Below the pieces are notes generated by a model that had not been told where the DNA came from, did not search any database, and saw only the letters and a list, made by a program, of their open reading frames with translations. The translations under genes and the position numbers were made by a program. Below are positions 53,155 to 62,809 of a DNA stretch of 64,000 nucleotides, in pieces. Positions within the stretch are counted from its first letter, which is position 1. Each line of letters opens with the position of its first letter. Origin of the DNA: Psychroflexus lacisalsi (GTDB lineage: Bacteria; Bacteroidota; Bacteroidia; Flavobacteriales; Flavobacteriaceae); the NCBI RefSeq assembly GCF_020164495.1, contig NZ_JAIQYZ010000003.1, positions 186,001-250,000 on the forward strand. The letters run 5' to 3'.

Positions 53155-53651
53155 AAAACATAATTCTTAACTTTTTTCTTATAACTGCGGTAACATTTCT
53201 TTTGTTATCCTGCGAAAGGGATGATATTTGTCCTGAAGCAACACCTACCACACCAAAATTGGTAATTGAGTTTTTCGACATCAATAACACAGAGAGCCCA
53301 AAAAACGTGAGAGATTTAGCCGTTAGAACGTTTGAAAAAGACACAGCTTTACTTTTTAATTCAACGTCAACTATTTCCATTCCTTTGAAAACAGATTCTA
53401 TTGAGACTAGTTATGTTTTTAATTTGAATGCATTAGCAGAGTCAGGTGGACTTAGAGATACGCTTACCTTTTCTTACGCTACAGAAGAACTTTATGTAAG
53501 TAGGGCTTGCGGATTTAAAGTGAACTTCTTTGATTTTAGAGCAAGCCTAGAAGACCAAGAAACAAGTTCAGAAGGCTGGATAAGAGATATCCAAATCATA
53601 GAAAATACAATAGAAAATGAATCTGAAACTCACCTTTTTATCTTTTACTAG
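53151..53651 (+). CDS. DUF6452 family lipoprotein
   Basis: A 166-residue protein from the ATG at 53151; a longer start at 53133 only adds six residues inside rlmD. A lipoprotein signal ends at SC followed by E-R-D-D, close to the CxK(D/E)2 surface export signal with R for K. The following DICPEATPTTPKLVIEFFD motif is typical of DUF6452. The rest is beta-rich (FSYATEELYVSRACGFKVNFFD), and the C-terminal EGWIRDIQIIENTI is conserved in my memory of the family. The function is unknown. It overlaps rlmD by four bases and DUF6048 by 35 bases. Confidence 0.85.
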   Translation: MKNIILNFFLITAVTFLLLSCERDDICPEATPTTPKLVIEFFDINNTESPKNVRDLAVRTFEKDTALLFNSTSTISIPLKTDSIETSYVFNLNALAESGGLRDTLTFSYATEELYVSRACGFKVNFFDFRASLEDQETSSEGWIRDIQIIENTIENESETHLFIFY

Positions 53652-54363
53652 TTCATTCTGCTTACTCTTTTCTTGTTATGGTATAGCGCAAGAGAACAGT
53701 GAAGTGCAGTATGAGCAAGTCAGCGATTCCATTTTTTATAAAGATAAATATGGACTTACTTTGAGCCTGGACTTAAGTAGAATTGGTCAAAGTTTCTGGG
53801 ACGATAATTATCAAGGACTCGAAATTGGCGCTGACTATAGGTTTTCTGAAAACTTATATATAGCTGGTGAATTGGGAAACGAGCAAGCCACGTTTAACAA
53901 TCAAAACATTCTTAATGAATCTGATGGGAGTTACATAAAAATTGGGGTCAATTATAATGTGTACGACAACTGGATTGGGATGCAAAACTTAATTTATGTT
54001 GGATTTCGATACGGTTTTGCAGCTTATTCTCAAGATTTAAAAAACTATAGAATCTATACTACAGACGATTACTTTCCTCCAGACATAAGGGATGATGGCA
54101 GGAGTTTTGGAAACCTTACTGCCAGTTGGATTGAATTTCAAGCTGGACTAAGGGTGAATATTTTCGATAATTTTTATCTGGGGGCTCACGTGCAACTCAA
54201 AAATATGATAACAACTACCGAAATTCCAAATTACGATAATCTTTACGTTCCAGGGTTCCGAAGAACCTTCGATAACTCAAGTATAGGCGCTGGATGGGGT
54301 TACTCCATAAGCTATTTGATCCCTATTTACTCCAAAATGAAAACACAAGCTGCAAATAATTAA
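53617..54363 (+). CDS. DUF6048 family outer-membrane beta-barrel protein
   Basis: A 248-residue protein with a signal peptide (LLFSCYGIAQ) and an outer-membrane barrel pattern: YGLTLSLDLSRIGQSFWDD, YQGLEIGADYRFSENLYIAGELG, WIEFQAGLRVNIFDNFYLGAH, and a C-terminal SISYLIPIY. DUF6048 has no known function. The 35-base overlap with the DUF6452 gene, in a different frame, implies a fixed partnership; the likely picture is a surface lipoprotein and a barrel working together. The stop codon is back to back with the convergent methyltransferase stop (TAATTA). Confidence 0.87.
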   Translation: MNLKLTFLSFTSSFCLLFSCYGIAQENSEVQYEQVSDSIFYKDKYGLTLSLDLSRIGQSFWDDNYQGLEIGADYRFSENLYIAGELGNEQATFNNQNILNESDGSYIKIGVNYNVYDNWIGMQNLIYVGFRYGFAAYSQDLKNYRIYTTDDYFPPDIRDDGRSFGNLTASWIEFQAGLRVNIFDNFYLGAHVQLKNMITTTEIPNYDNLYVPGFRRTFDNSSIGAGWGYSISYLIPIYSKMKTQAANN

Positions 54364-55518
54364 TTATTGCTTTGCTGCTTTTTTGGAACCCTCATAAATT
54401 TGGTAATTCAATAATCTGGATTCCAATTTGGCGTTGTATAATTTAATTTTTCGAGAGGGTCTTAAGCCAACATGTTTTATGGCCTCGAGATCTGCAACAA
54501 TAAACCAGGCTGAAGTCCCTGGATAGTTTTGTTTTAAAGTATCTCCAATTTTAGAATAAAATTTAGGTATATCAACATCCAATCTCACCCCATACGGAGG
54601 ATTGAAAACCATGTGCAAGTGACGGTCTGATGTTTTAGAAGTTTCGAAAAAATCTTGACGCTTTACCTCAATAAATTCTGAAAGATTAGCATTTTCTATG
54701 TTTTGAATTGATTTTTCTACTGCCGATGGAGCTTTATCATAACCCTTAATTTCAAAATCGAAAGATCTTACTTTTTTTAAAGCGGAGTCTTTGATGATTT
54801 CAAACAAGTTTTCATCAAAATCTTCCCACTTCTGAAAAGCAAAGTGCTCACGATTGATGTTTGGTGGGATATTACAAGCTATCATCGCTGCTTCAATAAG
54901 AAGTGTTCCACTACCACACATAGGATCGAGGAAATCGCATTGTCCTGACCAGCCAGACTTCAAAAGTAAACCCGCAGCTAAAACTTCATTAATTGGTGCG
55001 ATATTGGTTGCTGTTTTATAACCTCTTTTAAAAAGAGGATCTCCGGAAGAATTCAAACTGATTTCACAATTCCCCCTATCAATGTGAACACTTACCTGGA
55101 GGTCTGGTCTATCAGTATCAATATTTGGTCTGGATTCAAATTTATCACGGAATCTATCTACGATAGCATCCTTAGTTCTGAAAACCACATATCTGGAATG
55201 CGTGAAGATTTCAGAATTCACTGTAGATTCTACTGCAAAAGTTCCATTCTTATCAATTAAATTTTCCCAGGCAAAGGCATTTATCTTTTTATAAAAATCT
55301 TCTTCGTTATAAATTTTAAAACTAAAAATAGGTTTCAAAATGCTTATTGCTGTTCTTAAACTTAGGTTTGCCTTATACATAAAACCAAGGTCTCCTACAA
55401 AAGAGACATGCCTCACTCCTTTCTGGATGTCCATAGCTCCAAGTTGTCTCAGTTCTTTTGCAAGGTCATCCTCAAATTCGTAAAGACACTTGGCAATCAT
55501 TTTGAAATTATTTTCCAT
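54364..55518 (-). CDS. THUMP-domain class I RNA methyltransferase (RlmL-N-like/Trm14-like)
   Basis: A 384-residue RNA methyltransferase. The N-terminal THUMP domain (about residues 40-165) is followed by the SPOUT-independent Rossmann methyltransferase with FLDPMCGSGTLLIEAAMIA as the SAM-binding motif I and VFNPPYGVRLD as the catalytic NPPY motif. NPPY enzymes methylate exocyclic amino groups such as N2 of guanine in rRNA or tRNA. The substrate base is not determined by the sequence. Its stop is adjacent to the DUF6048 stop, and a -7 element lies upstream at 55539-55546. Confidence 0.93.
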   Translation of the reverse strand: MENNFKMIAKCLYEFEDDLAKELRQLGAMDIQKGVRHVSFVGDLGFMYKANLSLRTAISILKPIFSFKIYNEEDFYKKINAFAWENLIDKNGTFAVESTVNSEIFTHSRYVVFRTKDAIVDRFRDKFESRPNIDTDRPDLQVSVHIDRGNCEISLNSSGDPLFKRGYKTATNIAPINEVLAAGLLLKSGWSGQCDFLDPMCGSGTLLIEAAMIACNIPPNINREHFAFQKWEDFDENLFEIIKDSALKKVRSFDFEIKGYDKAPSAVEKSIQNIENANLSEFIEVKRQDFFETSKTSDRHLHMVFNPPYGVRLDVDIPKFYSKIGDTLKQNYPGTSAWFIVADLEAIKHVGLRPSRKIKLYNAKLESRLLNYQIYEGSKKAAKQ

Positions 55519-55538
55519 GAAGAAGATATTTTGGAGTG

Positions 55539-55546
55539 CAAAAATA
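55539..55546 (-). promoter_or_regulatory. Bacteroidota -7 element for the THUMP methyltransferase
   Basis: On the minus strand this reads TATTTTTG (TAnnTTTG), 20 bases before the ATG at 55518. Confidence 0.5.
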
Positions 55547-55617
55547 CACTAATTTTGCACCCTTAAATTTTTGAATCGAGATTTTTAAAATAATCAAAAG
55601 AGAATTACATCTTTAAT

Positions 55618-56283
55618 ATGAATTTACTTTTACCTATCATAGCCGTACTTATAGGATTTGGAATCTCATATTTCATTTATCAAAAATCAATTACAATCAA
55701 TCTACTTCTCGCTTTTAGTGGATCGTTTTTACTATCGGTTACAGTTTTAGAATTTCTACCAGACATTTACAATTCAGGAGTTGATTCTATTGGTGTTTAT
55801 GTTTTAGGAGGCATACTACTTCAAATTATGCTAGAATATTTATCAGGTGGTGCAGAGCACGGCCATTTGCATTTATCAAAAGAAAAAACGAGTTTCCCAT
55901 TTGTTCTTTTCATCAGTTTGTGTATCCACGCTTTTTTGGAAGGGATTCCAATACATGAAAACGATCATTTACTTTATGCTGTGATTATTCATAAAGTACC
56001 TATTGCTATCATCATCGCTTCGTTTTTATTCAATACCAACTTATCAAAGTTTAAAATTATTATCTTCCTTTTGGTTTTTGGCATCATGACTCCTCTGGGT
56101 AGTTTTGTTCAGGCAAACACAGTTTTACTTGACGATATTGGTTTGTATTTAAACGCTATCGTTATTGGTATTTTCCTTCATGTGTCTACCACCATTTTAT
56201 TTGAATCTTCCAAGGACCACAAATTCAATATCTATAAATTTGGAATTATAGTTTTGGGTATCCTATTGGCCTTGATCTTATAA
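55618..56283 (+). CDS. ZIP family divalent metal transporter
   Basis: A 221-residue inner-membrane protein with about eight helices. The ZIP metal site motifs are visible: the HAFLEG motif (HxxxEG) in CIHAFLEGIPI, and HKVPIAI in the next helix. The loop HGHLHLS supplies further histidines. ZIP proteins import zinc, iron or manganese down the gradient. It is somewhat short for the family, which is normal for bacterial members. No metal-sensing regulator is adjacent. It lies 79 bases ahead of lpd on the same strand. Confidence 0.9.
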   Translation: MNLLLPIIAVLIGFGISYFIYQKSITINLLLAFSGSFLLSVTVLEFLPDIYNSGVDSIGVYVLGGILLQIMLEYLSGGAEHGHLHLSKEKTSFPFVLFISLCIHAFLEGIPIHENDHLLYAVIIHKVPIAIIIASFLFNTNLSKFKIIIFLLVFGIMTPLGSFVQANTVLLDDIGLYLNAIVIGIFLHVSTTILFESSKDHKFNIYKFGIIVLGILLALIL

Positions 56284-56362
56284 ATAACACTGTCGTTTTC
56301 AGTGCAAATATGTGGATTATTCTTAATTTAGCATTTTTAAAAATATTAGCAAACAAAATGTT

Positions 56363-57754
56363 ATGAGTAAATACGATATTATAGTTTTAGGTAGTGGTCC
56401 AGGCGGTTATGTTGCAGCTATTCGAGCTTCACAACTAGGCTTTAAGACAGCGGTAATTGAAAAAGAAAGCTTAGGCGGTATTTGTCTTAACTGGGGATGT
56501 ATTCCTACAAAAGCTTTATTAAAAAGCGCACAGGTTTTTGAATATTTAAATCACGCTGAAGACTATGGTCTAAGCGTTGAAAACCCAGACAAAGACTTTA
56601 CAAAAGTCGTCAAACGTAGTAGAAGTATTGCTGAAGGCATGAGTAAAGGTGTTCAGTTCCTGATGAAAAAAAATAAGATTGACGTTATCATGGGACATGG
56701 AACTCTTAAAAAAGGAAAGAAAGTTTCTGTAAAGGATGATAAAGGAAAAACATCTGAATATGAAGCAGATCACGTAATTATTGCAACTGGTGCACATGCC
56801 AGAGAACTTCCAAACTTACCTTTGGATGGTAAAAAAGTGATAGAATACAGAAAAGCTATGACTCTGGAAAAACAACCAGAATCTATGATCATTGTAGGAT
56901 CCGGAGCCATTGGTTGTGAGTTTGCTAGTTTTTATAACGACATGGGGACTAAAGTTACTTTGGTAGAATTCCTACCTAATATCGTTCCTTTGGAAGATGA
57001 AGAGGTTTCAAAGCAATTTGAAAGAATATATAAGAAGAAAGGTATTAAAGTAATGACCAATTCTTCAGTAGAAAGTGTTGATACATCTGGAAAGAAAGCA
57101 AAAGCCACTGTTAAAACCAAAAAGGGAGAAGAAGTGATCGAAGCGGATATTGTTCTTTCTGCTGTGGGCATCAAAACCCATATTGAAAACATCGGACTTG
57201 AAGATGTTGGCATCAAAACAGATAAAGACAAAATCACAGTTAATGACTTTTACCAAACGAATGTTCCAGGCTACTACGCTATAGGTGATGTAACTGCTGG
57301 TCCAGCTTTAGCTCACGTAGCTTCAGCTGAAGGTATTCTTTGTGTTGAAAAAATTAAGGGTGAAAAAGTTGAACCTTTAGATTATGGCAACGTACCTGGA
57401 TGTACATATTCTAATCCTGAAATTGCAAGTGTTGGTATGACAGAAAAACAAGCTAAAGAAGCTGGATACGAGATCAAAGTTGGTAAGTTTCCATTTTCAG
57501 CATCTGGTAAAGCAAGTGCCTCTGGAGCTAAAGATGGTTTTGTAAAAGTTATTTTTGACGCTAAATATGGTGAATGGTTAGGTTGCCATATGATAGGTGC
57601 TGGTGTAACCGATATGATTGCTGAAGCCGTTTTGGGTAGAAAGCTTGAAACTACAGGTCATGAAGTCTTAAAAGCTATACACCCACACCCTACCATGAGT
57701 GAGGCTGTAATGGAAGCCACTGCAGATGCATACGACGAAGTAATTCACTTATAA
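56363..57754 (+). CDS. lpd: Dihydrolipoyl dehydrogenase
   Basis: A 463-residue FAD/NAD flavoprotein, the E3 subunit of pyruvate and 2-oxoglutarate dehydrogenase and of the glycine cleavage system. It has FAD-binding VLGSGPGGYVAA, the redox disulfide C41 and C46 (GGICLNWGCIPTK), NAD-binding IVGSGAIGCEFAS, AIGDVTAGPALAHVA, and the active-site HPHPTMSE histidine pair near the C-terminus. No E1 or E2 gene is next to it, so it probably serves several complexes. A strong terminator follows. Confidence 0.97.
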   Translation: MSKYDIIVLGSGPGGYVAAIRASQLGFKTAVIEKESLGGICLNWGCIPTKALLKSAQVFEYLNHAEDYGLSVENPDKDFTKVVKRSRSIAEGMSKGVQFLMKKNKIDVIMGHGTLKKGKKVSVKDDKGKTSEYEADHVIIATGAHARELPNLPLDGKKVIEYRKAMTLEKQPESMIIVGSGAIGCEFASFYNDMGTKVTLVEFLPNIVPLEDEEVSKQFERIYKKKGIKVMTNSSVESVDTSGKKAKATVKTKKGEEVIEADIVLSAVGIKTHIENIGLEDVGIKTDKDKITVNDFYQTNVPGYYAIGDVTAGPALAHVASAEGILCVEKIKGEKVEPLDYGNVPGCTYSNPEIASVGMTEKQAKEAGYEIKVGKFPFSASGKASASGAKDGFVKVIFDAKYGEWLGCHMIGAGVTDMIAEAVLGRKLETTGHEVLKAIHPHPTMSEAVMEATADAYDEVIHL

Positions 57755-57777
57755 TAGTTGAGATTTAATTACATTTG

Positions 57778-57813
57778 AAGCTTCTGAAATCAAGATTTCA
57801 GAAGCTTTTTTTA
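57778..57813 (+). terminator. Intrinsic terminator after lpd
   Basis: A 13-bp perfect stem aagcttctgaaat (57778-57790) with atttcagaagctt (57795-57807) and a 4-base loop, followed by a T-run through 57812. It lies 24 bases past the lpd stop and just before the next gene. Confidence 0.9.
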
Positions 57814-57820
57814 TTTCCAT

Positions 57821-58615
57821 ATGATGAGAAAACAAATCACAAGTCTTAGTAATTCACTGATCAAACATTTGCTTTTACTTCAGAAAAAGTCAAAACTTAG
57901 AAGTAGCGGAAATGAATTTGTCATTGAAGGTGTTCAGGAATTAACTTATGCCATTGAATCAAACTATAAACTAAAGCAAGTCCTGGTATGTAATGATATT
58001 TTTGAAAACACTATTGAATTAAATGACCTAGACTTTGAGGTGATTGAGATCTCTAAGGAGGTTTTTGAAAAAATTGCTTACCGTTCCTCTACAGGCGGCA
58101 TTATAGCTATCGCTACAGCCAAGAGTTTAAGTGTGGATGATTTACATTTTGAAACTAAAACCCCTCTTATTTTGGTTGCTGAAGCGCCAGAAAAACCTGG
58201 AAATATTGGGGCATTACTTAGAACGTGTGATGCTGCCAATCTAGACGCTGTAATTATTGCAAGTCCCAAAACAGACCTTTACAATCCTAATATCATTAGA
58301 TCAAGCGTTGGGACAGTTTTTACAAACAAAATTGCCACAGGGTCCACTTTAGAAATAATTGAGTATCTTAAAAAGAATAACATAAATATTTTTGCAGCAG
58401 CACTCCAAAATTCAAATTCTTATCTGCAAGAAGATTTTACAGAAGCCACTGCAGTAGTCGTAGGTACAGAACATGACGGTTTATCTGAAAACTGGAGATC
58501 TCAAGCCTATAAAGTAGTTAAAATCCCAATGGAAGGAAAGGTTGATTCTCTCAATGTGTCAGTTTCTGCCTCTATCCTAATTTTTGAAGCAAAACGTCAA
58601 CGTCTAAATAAATAA
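57821..58615 (+). CDS. SpoU/TrmH family RNA 2'-O-methyltransferase
   Basis: A 264-residue trefoil-knot methyltransferase. An N-terminal substrate-binding domain (about residues 1-95, FVIEGVQELTYA) precedes the SPOUT motifs: EKPGNIGALLRTCDAANLDAVII (motif 1), VVVGTEHDGLSENW (motif 2) and IPMEGKVDSLNVSVSASILIFEA (motif 3). Members modify the ribose of rRNA or tRNA; the RlmB-like layout suggests 23S rRNA, but this is not certain. Two ATG codons in tandem begin the gene right after the lpd terminator. Confidence 0.93.
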   Translation: MMRKQITSLSNSLIKHLLLLQKKSKLRSSGNEFVIEGVQELTYAIESNYKLKQVLVCNDIFENTIELNDLDFEVIEISKEVFEKIAYRSSTGGIIAIATAKSLSVDDLHFETKTPLILVAEAPEKPGNIGALLRTCDAANLDAVIIASPKTDLYNPNIIRSSVGTVFTNKIATGSTLEIIEYLKKNNINIFAAALQNSNSYLQEDFTEATAVVVGTEHDGLSENWRSQAYKVVKIPMEGKVDSLNVSVSASILIFEAKRQRLNK

Positions 58616-58641
58616 TTTTAAATTTAAATAAATACCTCCTA

Positions 58642-60342
58642 ATGTTTAAAAAATTTCTGATTTCAATTTTCCTATCGTGCATTAGTCTAACCTATGCTCA
58701 GGATGAAATCCCGAAAGATTATTTTGAATCTCCACTGGACATACCTCTACTGCTGTCTGGAACCTTCGGTGAGTTAAGGTCAAATCACTTTCACGCTGGT
58801 TTGGATATCAAAACAAAAGGGGTGACTGGTCTTGCTGTGGCTGCATCTGCAGAAGGCTATATAGGTAGAATCAAAATTCAGCATGGAGGTTACGGAAAAG
58901 CCCTTTACATTTATCATCCCAATGGCTATCAAAGTGTTTACGCACATTTGGAAAATTTTTCAAAAGAAATAGAAGCTCTGATCAAAAAAGCTCAGTACAG
59001 GAAAGAATCTTATGAAATAGAACTATTCCCATCAGATAAAGAATTGGTAGTTTCTCAGGGTGATATAATCGGGTATAGTGGAAATTCTGGCTCTAGCGGA
59101 GGTCCTCACTTACATTTTGAAATAAGAGATTTCAATTCGAAGCCCATGAATCCTTTTATTTTTGGGTTTGAAGAAATCAAAGACTCTCGAAAACCACAAA
59201 TATTTGCTTTGCACGCATATCCTTTAAACGCAAATTCACACATCAATGGTCATACTGAACGTGTTCAGCTAAAACTTATACAACGAAATGATGGAAGTTA
59301 CAGAACTGAACCTATAAAAGCCTTTGGTGAAATAGGCTTTGGGATTGATGCTTATGATGTTTTAGATTTAACTTACAATAAGAATGGTGTTTATTCAGTA
59401 AAAACTTTACTCAACGGTAAGCCTGTTTTTGAAAATACGTTTGACAAATTTTCGTTTTACGAAACCCGCTACATCAATCGTTTGATTGATTTCAGTTACT
59501 ATACAACAGAAAAGAGAAAAATTCACAAACTTTTTGTTGAAGAAAATAATCCGCTGAGTGTATTCAACGATGTTTTTGAAAGCGGAACTATTAGTATTCA
59601 AAAAGACAGTCTGGACCAAAATTTTGAAATTATAGTTTCAGACTTCAAAGGAAATTCTCAAAGCATTACAATTCCGCTAGAAACAGATTTCAAAGAGGAT
59701 CTTCCCACTAAAGAAATTAATGAAACTGAATATTTTGTAAAAGCAAACGCAGCAACTGTTTTTGAAGAAGGAAAAATTGATATTTTTATTCCTAAAAATG
59801 CGCTTTACGATGATACGTTTTTGGATATTAATATTGAAGGTTTAAGCGTTGATTTACATAAAGAAACCACACCTCTTCATAAGTCAGTCACTATTGGATT
59901 TGACGTAAGTCAATATTCAAAAGAAGATCAGGCAAAATTATATATTGCCAAAGTTGCACCCTGGGGCAGTAAGTACTATGTAAGCACTTACAAGAAAAAA
60001 GACCGGCTAACTACCAAAACAAACCAGTTTGGGGCTTACAAGCTATTTGAAGATAACACACCTCCGACTATCAAACCAAAAAACTTTAAAGATGGTCAAT
60101 GGTTGTCTAACTACAGATACCTAGAATTGGAAATTGATGACGCGGAAACAGGTATTGAAAGTTATAGAGCTACTGTTAATGGGGAATTTATATTGATGGA
60201 ATATGACTATAAAACCAAAACCCTTACACATGATTTCAACGATGGCGTAGTAAGGGAAACCAGAAATAATTTAAAGGTGATTGTCACAGATAAAGTTGGA
60301 AATACTGCTATATTTGAAGCAGAATTCTCCAGAAAAAACTAA
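58642..60342 (+). CDS. M23 (LytM) peptidase with C-terminal extracytoplasmic region
   Basis: A 566-residue secreted protein with a signal peptide (LISIFLSCISLTYAQ). The LytM domain lies near residues 40-175 and is complete: FHAGLD (H51, D55), the VYAHLENFS histidine, and HLHFEIRD. The remaining 390 residues are beta-rich with several Ig-like stretches and no recognised family. It probably trims peptidoglycan cross-links in the periplasm. The stop is ten bases ahead of a TonB-dependent receptor with a TTG start, so the two may be co-transcribed. Unlike the M23 lipoprotein at 47-48 kb it has no lipobox. Confidence 0.93.
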   Translation: MFKKFLISIFLSCISLTYAQDEIPKDYFESPLDIPLLLSGTFGELRSNHFHAGLDIKTKGVTGLAVAASAEGYIGRIKIQHGGYGKALYIYHPNGYQSVYAHLENFSKEIEALIKKAQYRKESYEIELFPSDKELVVSQGDIIGYSGNSGSSGGPHLHFEIRDFNSKPMNPFIFGFEEIKDSRKPQIFALHAYPLNANSHINGHTERVQLKLIQRNDGSYRTEPIKAFGEIGFGIDAYDVLDLTYNKNGVYSVKTLLNGKPVFENTFDKFSFYETRYINRLIDFSYYTTEKRKIHKLFVEENNPLSVFNDVFESGTISIQKDSLDQNFEIIVSDFKGNSQSITIPLETDFKEDLPTKEINETEYFVKANAATVFEEGKIDIFIPKNALYDDTFLDINIEGLSVDLHKETTPLHKSVTIGFDVSQYSKEDQAKLYIAKVAPWGSKYYVSTYKKKDRLTTKTNQFGAYKLFEDNTPPTIKPKNFKDGQWLSNYRYLELEIDDAETGIESYRATVNGEFILMEYDYKTKTLTHDFNDGVVRETRNNLKVIVTDKVGNTAIFEAEFSRKN

Positions 60343-60352
60343 CTCCATAAGC

Positions 60353-62809
60353 TTGAAATACTTCTGCCTTCTTTTAACCTTTTTTAGTTTGGCTGCTGCT
60401 CAATCACAAACAGCACTGGTTCAAGGAATAATATTTGATGAAGATAAAAACACAGTTGCATCTGCAAACGTAAGTACATCTTCCTCTGGTACAGTATCCA
60501 ACAGCAATGGATTTTATAAATTAGAAATTCCTTCAAATCAAACCGTTGAATTAAAAATATCCTACATTGGTTTTCAACCCATCATTCTTAAAATTAAACT
60601 GAAACCTAATCAGGTGGAGGAATTTAATTTTGTTTTAAAAACCAATATTGAACAAATAGGAGAAGTTATTTTACAGAATGAAGGACGAGCTAGAATTGAA
60701 GGAGTTACAACGCTTACTCCTGAAACCGTTAGGAAAATTCCGGGTGCAAATGCTGGTGTCGAAAACCTTCTTAAAACCCTTCCTGGTGTAAATTCAAACA
60801 ATGAATTGAGCACACAATATTCTGTAAGAGGAGGAAATTTTGATGAAAATCTGGTGTATGTCAATGATATTGAAATCTATAGACCTTTCTTAATCCGAAG
60901 CGGACAACAAGAAGGTCTTAGCTTTGTCAATACTGATTTAGTCAGAAATGTAGAGTTTTCTGCTGGTGGGTTTAAAGCTAGATACGGTGATAAAATGTCT
61001 TCAGTTTTGGATATTGAATACAGAAGACCTGTGAGTTTTGGAGGAAGTTTTGAAGCGAGTTTTCTAGGCGGAAGTGCTTCTGTAGAAGGGATTTCAAAAA
61101 ACAAAAAACTTTCCGCCATTGTTGGTATGCGTTATCGAGACAACTCTCTATTTGTTAATTCTAAAGAAACCGAAGCCAACTTTAAACCCAGGTTCGCTGA
61201 TGTTCAAACCTTTTTAACCTATCAATTCAGCCCAAAATTTGAACTGAGTTTTCTAGGAAATATTGCCATAAACACCTACAACTATGAGCCTTTTACCAGA
61301 CAGACTAATTTTGGAACTATAGATGACCCTCAGGCTCTTTTAGTGTTTTATGAAGGTGAGGAAGAAGACAAATATGAAACTTACTTTGGTGCTTTGAAAG
61401 CGACCTACAAACCCAATGAAAATTATACTGGAAAATTTATAGCTTCAGCATACCATACCAAAGAGCAGGAATATTTTGATATTCTTGCCAACTATAGGTT
61501 AGGAAGTGTCAGCACTGATTTTGGCGATGGAAATCTTGGAGAAGTTGAGTTTACAGAGGGTGCAGGCTCACAATTTACGCATGCAAGAAATAATCTTGAC
61601 GCTTTAATCTTTAATGCTCAACACCTGGCAAGTCATAAACTTGATGAACATCTTATAGAATATGGATCAAGATATACACATGAAGACATAAGAGATCGTC
61701 TACAAGAGTATGAAGTTATTGATTCTGCTGGCTTCAGCATACGACCTCCTCTACCCGATTTTGCAAACGACCAACCTTACAACCCATTCGATTCACCCAT
61801 TGAAGCTTTTCAAAGTATCAGAGCTTTAAACTCAACTAAAATTGATAGACTCACTGCTTTTCTTCAATGGAGTTATAGAACAAGTCTTGGTGGTTCCAAA
61901 CTATGGATGAATGCTGGATTAAGAACACAGGCATGGCGGATTTCTGGAGAAGAAATTGAGTCAAATACACAACAAGTCTGGAGTCCACGAGCGCAAATTT
62001 CTATAAAACCCAACTGGGAAAAAGACATGTTGTTTAGACTCTCAGGAGGGTTTTATCATCAACCACCTTTCTACAGAGAACTTAGAGATTCCACTGGTAC
62101 AGTTATTCCAACCGTTAAGGCTCAGGAATCCATACACTTTGTAGCTGCTAACGATTACAGTTTCAAATTATGGAATAGGCCATTCAAACTTGTAACTGAA
62201 GGTTATTATAAAAAAATGAATGATGTTAATCCCTACACCATAGAAAATGTGAGGATACGGTACAGAGCAAGGAATGATGCAGAGGCTTATGCTTACGGAC
62301 TCGATATGAGACTAAATGGCGAGTTTGTGCCTGGAACTGAAAGCTGGTTTAGTTTCGGTTATTTAAAGACTGAAGAACGCCAGGGCGGTCGCGAATTTAT
62401 ATCAAGGCCTACAGACCAAAGATTAAAGTTTGCCGCCCTATTTCAGGATTATGTACCTAACATTCCTAAACTGAAATTATACCTGAATCTTGTATACAAT
62501 ACAGGTTTGCCTGGAGGCTCTCCTCAATTTGAGGATCCCTACGATTTCCAAAGTAGACTGCCAGATTATCAACGACTTGACGTTGGTTTTTTCTATGCTT
62601 TAAAAGAACCAAATGATAATATAAAGAAAGAACACTGGTTGAATATCTTCGAAAATGTGGATATAGGGTTTGAAGTCTTCAATATGTTTGACCGATTGAA
62701 TTCAATTACAAATACTTTTGTGAGAGATGCATCCTCAAGAAATCAATTTGCAATCCCAAACTTTCTAAGCCCTAGAGTTTTCAATCTAAAGTTTTCGGCT
62801 GGCTTTTGA
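60353..62809 (+). CDS. TonB-dependent outer-membrane receptor with carboxypeptidase-regulatory-like N-domain
   Basis: An 818-residue receptor. The likely start is TTG at 60353, giving a signal peptide KYFCLLLTFFSLAAAQ; the longer frame from 60281 overlaps the M23 gene and lacks a proper signal. Order: a CarboxypepD_reg-like domain (ALVQGIIFDEDKNTVASANV, about 23-105), a plug domain (about 115-215, LLKTLPGVNSNNELSTQYSV, GGNFDENLVYVNDIEIY), then a 22-strand-type barrel ending in a C-terminal aromatic FSAGF. The substrate is unknown; there is no SusD partner, so it is probably not a polysaccharide utilisation receptor. The stop overlaps the convergent cysteine desulfurase gene by 24 bases. Confidence 0.93.
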   Translation: MKYFCLLLTFFSLAAAQSQTALVQGIIFDEDKNTVASANVSTSSSGTVSNSNGFYKLEIPSNQTVELKISYIGFQPIILKIKLKPNQVEEFNFVLKTNIEQIGEVILQNEGRARIEGVTTLTPETVRKIPGANAGVENLLKTLPGVNSNNELSTQYSVRGGNFDENLVYVNDIEIYRPFLIRSGQQEGLSFVNTDLVRNVEFSAGGFKARYGDKMSSVLDIEYRRPVSFGGSFEASFLGGSASVEGISKNKKLSAIVGMRYRDNSLFVNSKETEANFKPRFADVQTFLTYQFSPKFELSFLGNIAINTYNYEPFTRQTNFGTIDDPQALLVFYEGEEEDKYETYFGALKATYKPNENYTGKFIASAYHTKEQEYFDILANYRLGSVSTDFGDGNLGEVEFTEGAGSQFTHARNNLDALIFNAQHLASHKLDEHLIEYGSRYTHEDIRDRLQEYEVIDSAGFSIRPPLPDFANDQPYNPFDSPIEAFQSIRALNSTKIDRLTAFLQWSYRTSLGGSKLWMNAGLRTQAWRISGEEIESNTQQVWSPRAQISIKPNWEKDMLFRLSGGFYHQPPFYRELRDSTGTVIPTVKAQESIHFVAANDYSFKLWNRPFKLVTEGYYKKMNDVNPYTIENVRIRYRARNDAEAYAYGLDMRLNGEFVPGTESWFSFGYLKTEERQGGREFISRPTDQRLKFAALFQDYVPNIPKLKLYLNLVYNTGLPGGSPQFEDPYDFQSRLPDYQRLDVGFFYALKEPNDNIKKEHWLNIFENVDIGFEVFNMFDRLNSITNTFVRDASSRNQFAIPNFLSPRVFNLKFSAGF

